From Verpa conica (lineage: Eukaryota; Ascomycota; Pezizomycetes; Pezizales; Morchellaceae): a DNA stretch of 64,000 bases. The stretch's first letter is position 1; every line of letters begins with the position of its first letter. Below the pieces are notes generated by a model. That model searched no databases. It was not told where the DNA came from and was given only the letters and a program-made list of their open reading frames with translations. The stretch is from the NCBI GenBank assembly GCA_033030425.1, contig JAUFSD010000006.1:1860001-1924000 (forward strand), given 5' to 3'. Made by a program: the position numbers and the translations under genes. Positions 49,958 through 62,158 of the stretch are shown here, piece after piece.

Positions 49958-51776
49958 TGGTGGAAGTTTCGTATGATAGTTGGCTCGAAATGATCTTAAT
50001 TAGCTCTACTAAAGCTTTAGTAATAGATACACTCTAGCGATTAGAGGAGCTCAAGAGACCAGTTGTAGTGAATTTGGCCTATCTTGGAGAGTTGGGGGAA
50101 AAAAATCGCTTCAGAATTTGGAGGTAGGAGCTAGCTGCAAGATGTGTAAAGCTGATGTGGAGAATTAAGAGAAAGGGGATATCTTGAGATAGTATTTATA
50201 AAGCTGCTCTGAGTCTGTACTTGAAACTTAGCCTTATCACGATGTTTAATCCTATCTGGCTACCTCTACCTCCGCAAAATCAGAGCATACAATAGTACCT
50301 AGCATGTAGTAATCCAGCAAACTTCCCGATAGCTACATACCAAAGTAAGCTTGCCCCAAATTATTACTGGTGCTGTCCTAATCAGATGACAAATAGAACA
50401 ATTATAAAATCTGGGAAGATGCAGGCCCAAAAGCCTTACAACAGGGATAGAGTTTCTTTGGCTGTTATGGTTCTTGCTTTTTCTACTGACTCATGCCTGC
50501 TACGACTATGTTTGTGTTCAGCCCATGAAGTCCAGCTTAAGAAGCTAGGGTAGCACTTCCTAAAAGGGATGACTCTATGGGCACATCCCTAGGTATGGGT
50601 GTTGTTTCACATGTTACTTTTAATCTTGGAGAAGTAGCATATATATTGCATATAACAAGGATGGTGGTGTTTAGACCAAGCAGGTACCCGGTTTGTATGC
50701 AGGATCGATCCGTACATACCAGCACCAGTAAACCTTAAGGCGATCGATCACGGGAAGGCGTTAATAGGGCGAACATAAACGAAGGTACAGATTGCTACGT
50801 TTTCCATGCATGTTCCCTTACATCTATGTTGTAATAGAGCCGCAAGTGTAATAGCTGGTGTTTCAGAAATACGGGATTTTACTAAGTGACCATGTCTCTA
50901 TGATCTTACGAGGATATTAAACTCTCTTAAGGAAATTGTTGTCATATTCTTGATAAGCTTGAAGTCTGTACCCCCGCTTTGCTTTATGCGTTTGATGACT
51001 GTATATAGCCTTGTGTTAACTTAGCGGGTGCATGTCATTCATATAAAGTCACTCGACTATCGGAAAAACACAGCAGAGGAGTTTACCCCTATCATATCAA
51101 GAATCAAGAACTAGGCTAAGGACTATTCTAAAGTATTCCTTCACAAAGGTATTTCCTCTAGTAAATGTTTGATTTAATATATGTGAATTGCACGGGATAG
51201 AGAGCTCCGACCTGACCATGAGCCTGCATGCCCAACATAAATCTGGTGATTTTGCTCGACTGATAAAAGCCAACCACCTCCTCAATCTTATTATGCATAT
51301 CCGCTATAGATCCGTACCTCACTATTGCCATTGTGAGCGGTGTACGTACTAGTCAGCCGGTAGTCCTTGAGATCCAGAGATAGACTATTTACCTCGGAGG
51401 CCCGCTTAGAGTATAATTTTTAATTACTATCTGATTTTACTCGCTAGAGAGATTTAATGTACTCAATCAGTGACTAATATTAGGGGCCTAAGGTCGTTAT
51501 TTGGCATCACAAGACTTGAAATTGGTGGGGCTTATATTTCAACGTTTGGTAAATAGAAATAATAATAAAAAAGTAGGCTAAACTATATATGTGCCAAAAA
51601 GATATTCGATAAGCAAAACTCCTCTAAATTCTAATTATTATAACACACCGATCTAGCTGAGAACTTAAATCGAAACCCGGAGAAAGAAAAATATACAAAT
51701 TATTAGTAGAGTCCATTATGCAGCAGAAGTTTCAGCAAATGCAGAGAACACACAGCACTTATGAACTAAGGCTCGC
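49958..51776. other. intergenic
   Basis: AT-rich, no gene recognised. Copy 11 of the dispersed word lies at 51040-51055. Confidence 0.45.
51040..51055 (-). repeat. dispersed 16-bp word, copy 11
   Basis: Minus strand CGAGTGA-CTTTA-TATG, 722 bp beyond the stop of MC-CGH member B. Confidence 0.75.
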
Positions 51777-52118
51777 TCAGCTCTCAAAGACTTGATCAGC
51801 AACCTCAATATCCGAGTCAAAAAAGAAGGCCGAATCAAACTCATCGTACGTATCCTGGTTAACGCCTGTGCCGGAATCAGGACATGAACTGGAATCAGAT
51901 TCAGGACTGTGGTCAGAATCTGTTTCTGGGTTAGCCTCATATGCTTCATGGTGGTTTGTAGACCAAAGACAATCGTCGCAGCATGTGTCTACCGATTCCT
52001 CAAGGGGAGGTAGCTGCGATGCACAGGTTGTTGGACCGAGGCCACAGTGGGGTGTTGTTGGAGCAAAGTCTAGGGACTTGTGTCCGCAGGTGAAGGTGGC
52101 AATTATGTGGATGCACAT
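51777..52118 (-). CDS. small Cys-rich protein, MC-CGH family, member B
   Basis: 113 aa from the Met at 52118; an upstream in-frame Met (52214) would add 32 residues, but MC at the start is the family mark. M-C2, x8, C11-G-H, x13, C25, then C32, and CC-D-D-C ending the core. Unlike the other members it has an acidic Asp/Ser/Glu-rich tail of about 60 residues, probably disordered. TATATAA at about 52231-52237, 113 bp upstream, is well placed for a TATA box. Confidence 0.6.
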   Translation of the reverse strand: MCIHIIATFTCGHKSLDFAPTTPHCGLGPTTCASQLPPLEESVDTCCDDCLWSTNHHEAYEANPETDSDHSPESDSSSCPDSGTGVNQDTYDEFDSAFFFDSDIEVADQVFES

Positions 52119-53029
52119 TGTTGGTTTAGGTGGCTTCCTAGGGTTGTTTATGGTGGACAGGTTGTGGCGATATGTGATAGATTTTAATACTATAGTTGTA
52201 CCTTGCCGCCTCATTTGACATAGGTATGGCTTATATAGATAAATATAGGGCGATCAAACCTCTTGAAATTTATACATATACTTAATCGGTTAAATAAAAG
52301 AGGATTCTTGAAACTTGTAATTGTTGTTTCAAGATTGCCACAACCCAGGGTTAGGGTTTAATTGTTAGGCTGAGTTGCCATACGTATAGCCGACGTGAGC
52401 ATATGGGTATCTATCTAAGAGTTTATTACAAAAGAACATGTTTGCGTGGCTTTTCCAAATACTCAGCCATCCAAATATGTAGCTATGTAGCCGATCCAAG
52501 TTAGATACATCTAGTACTTTGCCTACTAAATACATATATGCTGTATCTAAAAGAAATAGATATCTGGCAGTATCTGGTCTAAAAACTGCTACCCTGAGGA
52601 GGTTGAGTATTATCATCCTTATCTCGCTGTCGGGGACCATGAACTAACCGTTCGGCTTTGTAGTATAAAATCTTAGAAAGTCGCGTACATGTATCACCTC
52701 AGGGGCTGATATCTATATTAATGACAACACCTGTTTGGTAAAATTATTATCCATGAAAACACATTATAAAAATGATCAAGGCCAATTAACCTTTCTTGTA
52801 TCGACCTAATATACTCGGGAAACCTACCAAACTATGCAATGTTTCTTCACAGATATAGGTCCCGTCCCAGCATTCTCGAAGCCTTACACGTGAAACCGTA
52901 ACTTCAAGTAGCGCTAGGAGTAGGTGAATATTTTAATCCGATTCCTAAGGTCGGTAAAATAAGAGCTAACTGTACGGGTACTTTGGAGGCTGAAGGTAGC
53001 TGAAGTCTCGTCGTAGCAAATCACTATAA
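52119..53029. other. intergenic with small hairpin
   Basis: Promoter of member B. A perfect 9-bp inverted repeat TCTTGAAAC/GTTTCAAGA (52306-52314 and 52325-52333) with a 10-nt loop lies 190 bp upstream of it. Otherwise AT-rich, no gene. Confidence 0.45.
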
Positions 53030-53245
53030 TCACGAAACTGCTGACCACCGTATCTGGTGTAACCTAGCCGCAGCAGCTTTCTTGGCTTCTTTAGAGGAAG
53101 TGCACGACGCACATTTTGTCTTCGTCCGAACATGGCGTAGTGGTCTTCGGTGTGAACGCGTGAAGTAGCACATTAGTGATTGTCGTTTCTTGACACTATA
53201 TGTGTGGCCACAGAACTCATGAGTGTATATGTAGGTGAGACACAT
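53030..53245 (-). CDS. small Cys-rich protein, MC-CGH family, member C
   Basis: 71 aa, single exon: M-C2, x9, C12-G-H, x13, C26, x18, C45-A-S-C48. Very basic (many Arg/Lys/His between C26 and C45), ending in an Ala/Lys helix. The zinc-binding idea and the lack of a secretion signal are as for member A. High charge could suit nucleic-acid binding; this is inference. Confidence 0.5.
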   Translation of the reverse strand: MCLTYIYTHEFCGHTYSVKKRQSLMCYFTRSHRRPLRHVRTKTKCASCTSSKEAKKAAAARLHQIRWSAVS

Positions 53246-55148
53246 ATCTGAGCAGGTGCGGGAGTGGAGAAGTAGGTGGATAAAAGTGGAAATATGGGGG
53301 AAATGCAGAAGAGAAGTAAGGTTTTGGATTTTTAGATCTTGGGGGGTTCCTGAGGGGGTTCAGAATAATTCTGTTTATTAAATATAAAGCTCGGGTTAGG
53401 ACAGGCAGATAATTAACCCAACGGCCAACGCCCCTTTATGGAGGGAGCACGGGCGTCAAATTCCCGGAGAGGACATCCTTTTTATAAGCGAGAGTATGTC
53501 ATTGACAGCTCATCGGGCTATCACCCTTGCGAACACAAGAGAGGCTGTGGTTATGTGGGGTATATTGTGGGTGAAGGTGCGCAGCTAGCTGCACAACTAC
53601 ACCCTTCAGAATAAACCCATACCAATCGGTTCCACAAGTACATTTAATCCTAGTCAAAAGATATCGCATTAGTTCCTGATTTTCATATCTAAAACGTGTG
53701 CTGTCAAAAAAACTTTAACCGTAACCTTGCACGATGTATATCGATAAGGGCCATGCCCACCGGGGTCGGTGTGATATTATAAATACACCTTAATTCAACT
53801 CCTACGTACCACGGTAGTACTACATATATCAAGGACCACAAGAACATACTAGGTCGTATGTAATTAATTAGAATATCCTGTGCAGAAAATTTCACCAATT
53901 TGCCGCAATTTCCGGGGCTCATGTAATCTGCGATCGAGCCTGGGCAGTGTGGCGTAGCTACTGGAGTACATCGGTGGCCAGATATAGATTAAAAGCGGTG
54001 AGTGACTCTTGGTGACCGATGTGAAATATGACGATACTGTACTGATGGGAGAGAAGCGAAAGACTTCATGTGTGTGTCGCATTGGCCAAAAGAAAACAAA
54101 AAAACAAAAACAAAAACTATATATTAGGCCCCAAGGACCAAACATTACCCGAGCGCTCGGAGGAGTAAGTCTACTGGTTGAGTATAATACCTACCATTTC
54201 ACAGCCTCCTATTGTAATGTCAGTGCCAAGGTTGTCTGTACAGCCCTACCCCCCTCTCCTCTCCCGTATTTAGGCTTCTTATACCCCCATCTGCAAGTCA
54301 TCTAAAAAGGGTACGATCCTCTTACACGATATTTAGTAGCTCCGCCAACTCTGCCCCGATTTAGCTGTTCGCACTGATCAGACGGCTCTAGTGAGCACCA
54401 GGTTGTCTGCCAATCCCTATCCGTACAAAATCATGTAAATAGTAGACCCTTGCATGAAACAAGATGCCCAGAGAAAAGAGCCGCAATGTAGATTAATCTC
54501 ACCATACGGTCACACAAAGCACGGCGTGTTCATAGGAACTCACTCGACTAGATAAGTGAGACGACAACATCACGTTAATTCCAGCGTCCATTCACTGCCT
54601 AAACAGTTCAAATGAAACCCTCTAGTACTCACTTTATTAAGTCGTAATATATAGGTGATGGCCAAGGTATACAGGCACTGTAGAATCACGACCCAAGTTA
54701 CTCTTAACAAACCACAACAACCGTCGCCACTACCAACACCGCCACCACCACCACGACACTTCACTACACTCTTTGCAATCTTAGGGTAAATCGACTCTGT
54801 TAAAAGAAATTCACGTTGAATGGGTTTCTTGAGAATCGTTCTTCTAAACCTGCGGTCAGCTCCCCCCCGCCAAGCAATGGGTCTAGCCGGAGAATTGCTC
54901 CGGGAAAAACGTTTCTCGGGATCAACTCTTTGGCTTTGGAACACCTCCTACCTCGAAGAAATGGTGGTCCTCTCACAGGAATTGACCAAACATGAATCCT
55001 CCCAACATTCGATATCTAAAATTGAACTACCCGTACGTTACTAATTCACAATTATCAGATGCAATTCCCCACAACGACGACGACGACATATTGCATTTCA
55101 CATACGGTGATCTCGCAAATCCCGGTTCGCTTCTTGGCATTGCGTTTT
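53246..55148. other. intergenic
   Basis: AT-rich with no supported gene. Copy 12 of the dispersed word is at 54531-54546. Confidence 0.45.
54531..54546 (-). repeat. dispersed 16-bp word, copy 12
   Basis: Minus strand CGAGTGA-GTTCC-TATG, 603 bp beyond the stop of MC-CGH member D. Confidence 0.75.
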
Positions 55149-55412
55149 TTACCCCCGCTCAACACTCCCACTCCCACTTGCAGACGAGTCCTTCCCTTTC
55201 GCATCGTCGATCCCATCCATCCATTCCATAACTTGATGATACTTCTTCTCCTTGTCCCTCATATAGCACGTAGGGCAAGGTGTGTCTGCCGTGACTTCTT
55301 GCGTATTGTCTTCAGTTTGTGGGTGCGGATTCGTCTTACACCTGGAGTCTGTAGCAGTTCTAGTTTGAAACTTGTCGTTGCAATGGTATGTTGTTTTAGT
55401 GTAACGGCACAT
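55149..55412 (-). CDS. small Cys-rich protein, MC-CGH family, member D
   Basis: 87 aa, single exon: M-C2, x8, C11-N-D (the Gly-His is lost), x13, C25, x20, C46-P-T-C49. A Lys/Glu helix with VMEWMDGIDDA follows, similar in place and pattern to RVLDWLMDI of member A, and then a Ser/Gly tail. The shared helix after CxxC argues that A and D are the closest pair. Confidence 0.6.
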   Translation of the reverse strand: MCRYTKTTYHCNDKFQTRTATDSRCKTNPHPQTEDNTQEVTADTPCPTCYMRDKEKKYHQVMEWMDGIDDAKGKDSSASGSGSVERG

Positions 55413-56768
55413 TGGTAATTCTTTCTTGGTAGAGATTTAGTGGCTTGGAGGAGTATGTAGGTCTCGATCAGATGCGTTCGGGGGAGTTTTGTATTATGTA
55501 TGGCAGTTTTTTCTCCTTTTCTTGGTATGGTGGTATGATGGTATGGTGGGATTCTTGTTTTCTCTCACACACTCTCTTTTTGTCCTTCGTAAATTCAATA
55601 TTGGATACTCTCGAATAGCCGGTGGGGGATTGATAGAAACGGGATTTTTTGTCTGGAAATCCTGCTGGTAAACAGAGGGCCAGAAGTCACAGATATTTAT
55701 ACTCCCCGGACTAGGATACTTCAGATAGTCTTGTCGAAACTAGCCCATTTCTACCCTTGGAAGGCGGAGTCCTGACAGTTGGCAACATTGTGCTAGCTAG
55801 TTGCGTGACAAAGGGTTCATCGTGAAGGCCAAAAAAGTGGCATTTCGACATGTCACTAATTAACTTTCGGTGTTCGATATATTACTGCAGACGAGCCCCA
55901 GTAGGCCTATTGGGATGTCTATAATGAGATTTAGAAGTTTCAAGGGAAGTTCGATCGTTATTCTTTAAAATCCGATCGCGTTTGGGCCCAACAACACGTC
56001 TACCGACACATGGTTTTTTTTTTTTTTTTGTACTTTCTTTTGTTTTCTGCATTTCCCGGGGGGGATCAATCGTATTATTGGATCCGTTATGCAAGATAAT
56101 GCTCATTGGATCTCTGCAATATACCCTTGTAAGGCACAGCTGCAGGTTGGCTGGACAGAAACAGCGTCTCCAAACAAACACCACCTACCCACGTGAACTT
56201 TGGTCGGGGTGAGGGGGGTGTTATCGTGGCAATTATATTTATGAGCAATGTAGAGGAGTTTACGACAACAGGGTCCTAAGTCCTATTTGAACTTGGGCGG
56301 AGATATGAACTGCAAACCCTTCTACTCCGAGGGTGTCACGGGATACCATCTTCGGTGGCCGGTTTCACGCGGAGTGTTGATGATCGGAATACGGTAAATG
56401 GTTCATGAAAAGTGTTTTTGTGTTTGCGGGTTTGATTGAACAAGGCGGGGGAACAAATTCCTGTTATCACCATGTTTCTGATGCATCACTTAATTCCGTT
56501 CCTGAGCACTGATTATTTACTTGCACGGGACTAACTCAACCGCCGGTTGCAGCAGATGTCATCATAAGTGCAATTCTCTATCATATTTTTATTTTTTTAC
56601 TTTGTTTCAAGTGGACCATGGTAACCTGCCACAGTAGGAGGTTAGGGTTGCATCGCCGATCTCCGATCTTGAATCTGGATGCTTATCTTATCGATAAGCG
56701 AGGCTGAGGGCTGTGATGTCAGAGGGCTGCTGAAGGGTTTTATGTGAATATATCTGTTGATGGAGAGC

Positions 56769-56842
56769 GGGGAGGGAGGGGAGGGAGAGGAGGGGGGAGA
56801 GGGGGAAGAGGAGGGGAGAAGAGGAGGGGGGAAGAGGAGGGG
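56769..56842 (+). repeat. 74-nt uninterrupted polypurine tract
   Basis: Only G and A over 74 nt, within a 140-bp GA-rich block, about 417 bp upstream of the P450 start. Such tracts can form triplex DNA. Confidence 0.8.
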
Positions 56843-56993
56843 TGGGAGAAGAGGGTGAGTGGATAAGGAAGAAGGAGAAGGTAAGGGAGGGGGAGGGAAA
56901 GGACAGATGTTACCGTTGGCTGGCATAGCTGATGGCTGATGGCTGACGTTGATTGATAGGATCCTCTACAACCCTAACCCCACATACATTCTG

Positions 56994-57029
56994 TTCCTTC
57001 CTCCCTCCTCCCTCCCCCCTCCCCCTTCC
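56994..57029 (+). repeat. 36-nt polypyrimidine tract
   Basis: Only C and T. Its CCTCCCTCC words are complementary to the polypurine tract 151 bp upstream. It may be promoter or leader CT-rich sequence of the P450. Confidence 0.75.
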
Positions 57030-57258
57030 ATAGTACCCTCGTCTCACCAACAAATCCTCGATACTCTCAACATTCATGCATCGCTGAACCTCCCCTCCTC
57101 TTCATCGTTCACGCTTCATGCGAACACAGAGGTCATCAGACACCCTGGTCTTCCCCTCACTCCACTAATGTCCACTTCCGGGTCGAACTTGGTCTTGCTA
57201 TCCTCCCCGCCAACTCTTGATCGAGATATCTGTTCCAACACAAACTCGAGCTTCTAAA

Positions 57259-58941
57259 ATGCTGGCTACTCTACTGATCCCTATCACCTCCTGCCTCTTC
57301 CTATTGCATGTACTATACAAATACTTTAGTTCCCCTCTACGCCATATCCCATCTGCCCATCTAACTACCCCCTTTTCCCGTCTCTGGATCCTCTCTAGGA
57401 CATTAACTAACCGACGTAACCGCTCTATTCAAGCTGCTCATCTAAAGTATGGCCCTATAGTCCGTCTAGGCCCCAAAGAAATCTCCATAAATGACCCAGC
57501 ACTCGTCAAGTCTGTCTATTCGTCTAGAAGTGGCTTTGATAAACCACCGTGGTACCATATTTTCTCAAATTATGGGTTCGGACCCCTCTCTAATAATAAA
57601 ATTTCCCCATTCCCTTGTACTGCATGTCAGTAGCTCATAAAGCCTTGAAACGTATAGATCCCCACCTATGTTCTCATTGATCCATAGTCAGCCCCATGCA
57701 CAAAGAAAGAAGCTGCTGTCGAATGTCTATTCAAATTCATTCATATCGACTTCGTCAACGCTCGCTGCCACAACTCGGGAATGCTTAGAGACACGTTTAA
57801 TGCAATATTTATCGGCCAAAGAGACCCATGAGGTCCATGAGCTTTTCAATGCCCTAGCGATGGACTTTGTAACGGCCTATCTGTTCACAAAGCACCATTC
57901 GACCCATTTCATCGAGAACGAGAATGAACGTCGTAGGTTCTTTGTGGACTTGTTTCAATCCCGCCGTAAATATTTTGTCTGGTCTAGCGAGCTTCCAGGC
58001 CTCGTCCGATTTATTGAAAAAGCCACATTTGGCTGCTTCCGTATCGTCCCAAAATGGGTTGATGATGTTAATACCGAGATTGAGGACTGGTGTATGAAGA
58101 TGTGTACTGCCTGTGAAGAGGATATGACCAACGGTAAAACGCAAGATGAAGACTGCGTATATTACCGCCTCCGAAAGAATGGAGCCCTCTCGAAAGTTGA
58201 AGCAGCAAGTGAGAGCCTTGACCATATCGGTGCAGGTCATGAAACTACTGGTGTGGCATTAACCTATACGACGTATCATCTTTCTGTCTCCTCGCACCAC
58301 CAGACCATTCTCCGAGATGAACTAAATACCCTACAGTCATCTTTGGTAGATGGCTTACCAACCTTTAAGCAGGTTGACTCGCTCCCGTTCCTGAACGCGG
58401 TCATCCTCGAGACGCTTCGTCTCAATTCCCCAATTCCTGGTTCACAGCCTCGCGTTACCCCTCCCGCCGGGTGCACACTTGGTGGATATTATATCCCCGG
58501 GGGAGTGACCATTGCCGGACAAGCCTGGAGTCTACATAGGGCGTTTTGGTCTGATCCAGAGGTTTGGCGGCCTGAGAGGTGGCTTGAGGACGAGGGCAAG
58601 GCTAGAGAAGGAGAAACGTGGTTGTGGATGTTTGGGAGTGGTGGGAGAGGGTGTGTAGGCAAGTGGTTGGCAATCTATGGTCAGTTCCTCCTCCACCCCT
58701 CTATTTTTGGAGTCATGAGGCCGACGACGCGTGATCTTTGTATTTATAGAAATGAAGATGACCTTGGCTCTTATCTACTCTAAGTTTAAAACGAAGATTG
58801 TCGATGATGAGGGTATTGAGATGGATGATAGGTATGTTCTCCTCTATTGTTTTTACGACCCTAATATTAAATCGACCTTACGGTAGATATACTACGGGAC
58901 CGCTGTCCAATCAGTTATTGATAGGGTTCCACAAACTATGA
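57259..58941 (+). CDS. cytochrome P450 monooxygenase
   Basis: Four exons, 57259-57575, 57658-58679, 58750-58831 and 58887-58941, give 491 aa, normal for a fungal P450. An N-terminal membrane anchor (LLIPITSCLFLLHVLY) precedes a basic/Pro stretch. AGHETT in the I helix is at 298-303, ExxR (ETLR) at 357-360, PERW at 411-414, and the haem loop FGSGGRGCVG has its ligand at C438. The last two short exons restore the usual end, EMKMTLALIYSKF then YTTGPLSNQLLI. The first intron has an untypical donor (GTTCGG) but is the one that fits phase and family. It should oxidise a small lipophilic substrate at the ER with a P450 reductase; no biosynthetic neighbours are seen, so the substrate is open. Confidence 0.88.
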
Positions 58942-60359
58942 TTGATGTGCTGGAATATCACGAGATTACTTAAACCTTAGTGATTATATTATATACTTAC
59001 ATTTACACTTTATGATTGCCACATTAAAGTACCTTTATGATATTGCGTAGTTAATTATCTTCCCTTAAAATAAAAGAATAAAATCACCATCTAGGCCGAT
59101 CAAAGGCCAAATTGACTTTCTTTCTGGAGTCCATACCCGTTGATCTATTCCAGTGATCCCCCTAGCTATTACTAGAGATCAGAATAATACGAAAACATCT
59201 GAATTCGGCTATAAGCGTCGGTGGCTCAATTACACGATAGATCCCTTTGTACCTCTTCCTCTCCATTTTTAGGTATAGTGACACTCAAGAATTTTGATTT
59301 AGAGTCTATTTACGTTCAAAAAAGATCATGCCTATCGTACTAATTCTCCTAGTTCTAGACTAGTAACCTAATAACTAAAACCTCTATAGGCGCAGTCGAG
59401 CCCAGTAATAACGCACGTTTCTATTGTTCTACCCAATTCCTTGGTTCTAAGTAGATTTTCGAGTTAATAGCTCTATCCCCCTTGTCTACCTGTGGTTGGG
59501 TTTAGTTATACTGCTGTTCATAGTTAGCCTGTCCGATTCTTAACCCGGTGGGCTCGGAATTACTAATTTTCCGCAAGGGAGAAAAGCAGGTACTAGAAAT
59601 CACCTAAAATTCATGTTTCGGAAGGTTTCTTCCGCTTCACCTTCGGGCCCATCACTCGATTTATATAAGTTCATTACGTCTTGTTGAACGCGGGAGATCA
59701 TCGGGCTAGTCAGCGGCCGCGGCCATTTCGTGAAAGATGGGGGAGGAAGGCTCTCAGAAGTATGTGAATCTTCAGGAGTACCTAACGGTGGAGCATATTA
59801 TTACCAGCCTAACTAAATTAGGGTAGAAGTGACAGCCGTAACCTAGGGGGGAGGGGGTGATGAGGAAAAAATACCAGGGGGCCAGATTAGATGAATCTGG
59901 CTAAAGAGTTATGTCTTATGAAATGTCGCTCCGCATTTGCATTTACATTGTGTTTTTTTGAGAGGGGTTATAGATTTTAGCAAGGGGACCTTTAAAACCC
60001 TTTGGCCTTTGGGGATAGGAACTTTCTGTATGATCAAATTAATTCCATACTATAGTATGTATGTTATGTAGATCTAAAGTCAATCACCCAGATTCATCTG
60101 ATTCCTTCTTCAAGTTTCGAATTCCAAGTTGTCTTCCACACATAAACCCAATACTCAATACAAACTTGAAACAAACATTTGGTGCCGTTGATCTCCTGTT
60201 TCTTCAAAACCTGCAATCTGCGGTCTCTAATTCTATGTTCAAGCTCACTTATTTAGCTAACCGTGGTATAAATTGTACACTTTGTCGCAACTTCCACCTT
60301 CAAAAACAGCCTACCACCCCCCCGATATCGCACAAACACCCACGTAGAAAAGCACTATC
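58942..60359. other. intergenic
   Basis: AT-rich flank of the P450. A small hairpin (CCAGATT/AATCTGG near 59881-59899) and a G-run at 59847-59858. TCACTCG occurs at 59650 without the CATR half of the dispersed word. No gene. Confidence 0.45.
60268..60274 (+). promoter_or_regulatory. TATA box candidate of MC-CGH member E
   Basis: TATAAAT, 92 bp before the start codon. Confidence 0.4.
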
Positions 60360-60623
60360 ATGTGTAACATCACTATCACTACATACAGCTGCGGCTACGA
60401 ACACCGCAAACACAAAAAAACAAGCCCTGACTGTTATATCGAACCTCCGCCTGATAGGCACCCAAAAACCTCACGCTTAATCGAGATCTACTCTGTATGT
60501 GACTGTTGTTATGAGGCACAGTTGGATGGTCACTTTCCTGCACGGTGCGCCCGGCTAGACCCGATTCATGCCAAGGAGCCTGTAGAAGTCAATGACATGA
60601 ACAATGATGGGCCTGCTAACTAG
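60360..60623 (+). CDS. small Cys-rich protein, MC-CGH family, member E
   Basis: 87 aa, single exon, the only plus-strand member: M-C2, x8, C11-G-Y (Tyr in place of His), x13, C25, x21, C47-D-C-C50, followed by a short acidic tail with one more Cys. A longer overlapping frame (60061-60480) is a shadow. The T-x-T-T-Y/F-x-C-G start recurs in members A and D. Confidence 0.6.
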   Translation: MCNITITTYSCGYEHRKHKKTSPDCYIEPPPDRHPKTSRLIEIYSVCDCCYEAQLDGHFPARCARLDPIHAKEPVEVNDMNNDGPAN

Positions 60624-62158
60624 ATAACCGGGATTTCTTTGTGTACGGAACGGGCCGGAGAGGTAGTTTGGTTAACAATAGCTGAAACATAGCGACTTTC
60701 ATATCTCTTCTAAGCAATGGTTCAGCTGATGACATCCGTGTAAACTGAATTAGACAATTATCATAATCTACCGAACTCAAAGATTCTTTGCGTGATATGA
60801 GTGGTTAGACTGCGGTAGCAACCAGTCTCATGGTTTATGAAATAATACTGGTCACTAAATAGGAAAAAAACTTTGAGACAGAAATTTAGCCCGTTTGTGC
60901 ACTTACCAAGGGGCTAGACGGACCTATTTACCCTATAGGTGAACTTGACGTCGGTCACCTACATTATGGGGGAATTTGCAGTGATTCAAGGGCCGGTGGT
61001 AAGAACTAAGGCCGCCACAATTAAATGCCCTAGATTCACATTCATAGCTACCATGCGTAATCCGTACGCCCTGGCTGTAAAATTCCGTCCGAAATTCCCT
61101 ACACACCTATAACGCTTAGCTAAATATTCTGCTTCATGATTTACCGGTTCATTACTCAATCAATCCAGGAAACGCATTGAGATATGTGTATCCACACCTT
61201 AATCATGTCCACCTAAGGGCACAACGACTTGAGCTGTATTGAGGTCGTAATTCAATGTCGTGTCATCTAATACCATGCATTTACCTCTCCATCTGTGAAA
61301 ATACTCAGTACCGGATTCATTGCTCAATCGGTAGAGATTAGTGGATGGATGTAACTCCGTCTTGATATACCAATGCATATTCCTATGACCTCATATAGAT
61401 CAGCTGTCGAGCACAACCTAGTGCTTTTAGAAATCAGATAGCTCATTTTCTCAAGAGCTGCCTTGTAGAGCCTATCGAACCGTACAATACCGAGCGCTCG
61501 GTGCGGAATCCTAGAGTAGCGTGATGATCTCAAAGGACCTACTTTTGCAATAAAGGCAGAGTCCAAAAGGCTGGTGGTCTAAACCGTGATGATACTGAAA
61601 ATTGCAATATTGGTTCATATATATCCAAGCTCTCTTTGCCTGACTGCTATCAGAGCTTTCCTATGATTTTCTTAGTATAAATTTCACAGCAAAGCTGGGG
61701 GGGTAATTTATGTAAGGCCCGACTATAGTAAATATGAACTCCATCTGCCGATGTCGATTCAGACTTGATGTTTTGGCAGGTCACCACAGTTTGAAAACAC
61801 AAATAGATCAAGGGAATGATAAAGAATTATAAATTAAAGTAAGCCCTAAGAGCGTCTTCCGTCTATCAGTACTCCAGAAAACCCTATTGAATGATGGGGC
61901 CCGCCTCTTTATATACAAAACCAGCTATACGAAAATCACATATCCCTTGACTACTTTTCCCCTATTTTTTTCCAAGCATACACCATAGTGTCTTTAGCTC
62001 TGGTAATTACTTCCATAACTCAACATCTTGCCACTTTAGAACCAACTTCCGTACCCTCCCCAACTATTCCCACTGAGCACTCACAAGCGAAATATTGCAC
62101 CCATAAGCTTGCACGCTCCTGATAATTTCGGATGCCTTGCCCTAAAGGTGTCAGTATG
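60624..62158. other. intergenic
   Basis: AT-rich with no recognised gene, RNA or repeat. Confidence 0.45.

Larger units (their letters stand above)
55413..57258. other. intergenic, P450 promoter
   Basis: No gene supported. Holds a GA-rich tract (56762-56903) and a shorter CT tract (56994-57029) before the P450. Confidence 0.5.

Noticed and set aside
56642..56926. 94-aa Pro/Ser-rich minus frame
   Set aside because: Translation of the polypurine tract; low complexity only.
56971..56981. CCCTAACCC-like telomere word
   Set aside because: Only about one and a half units; not a telomere.
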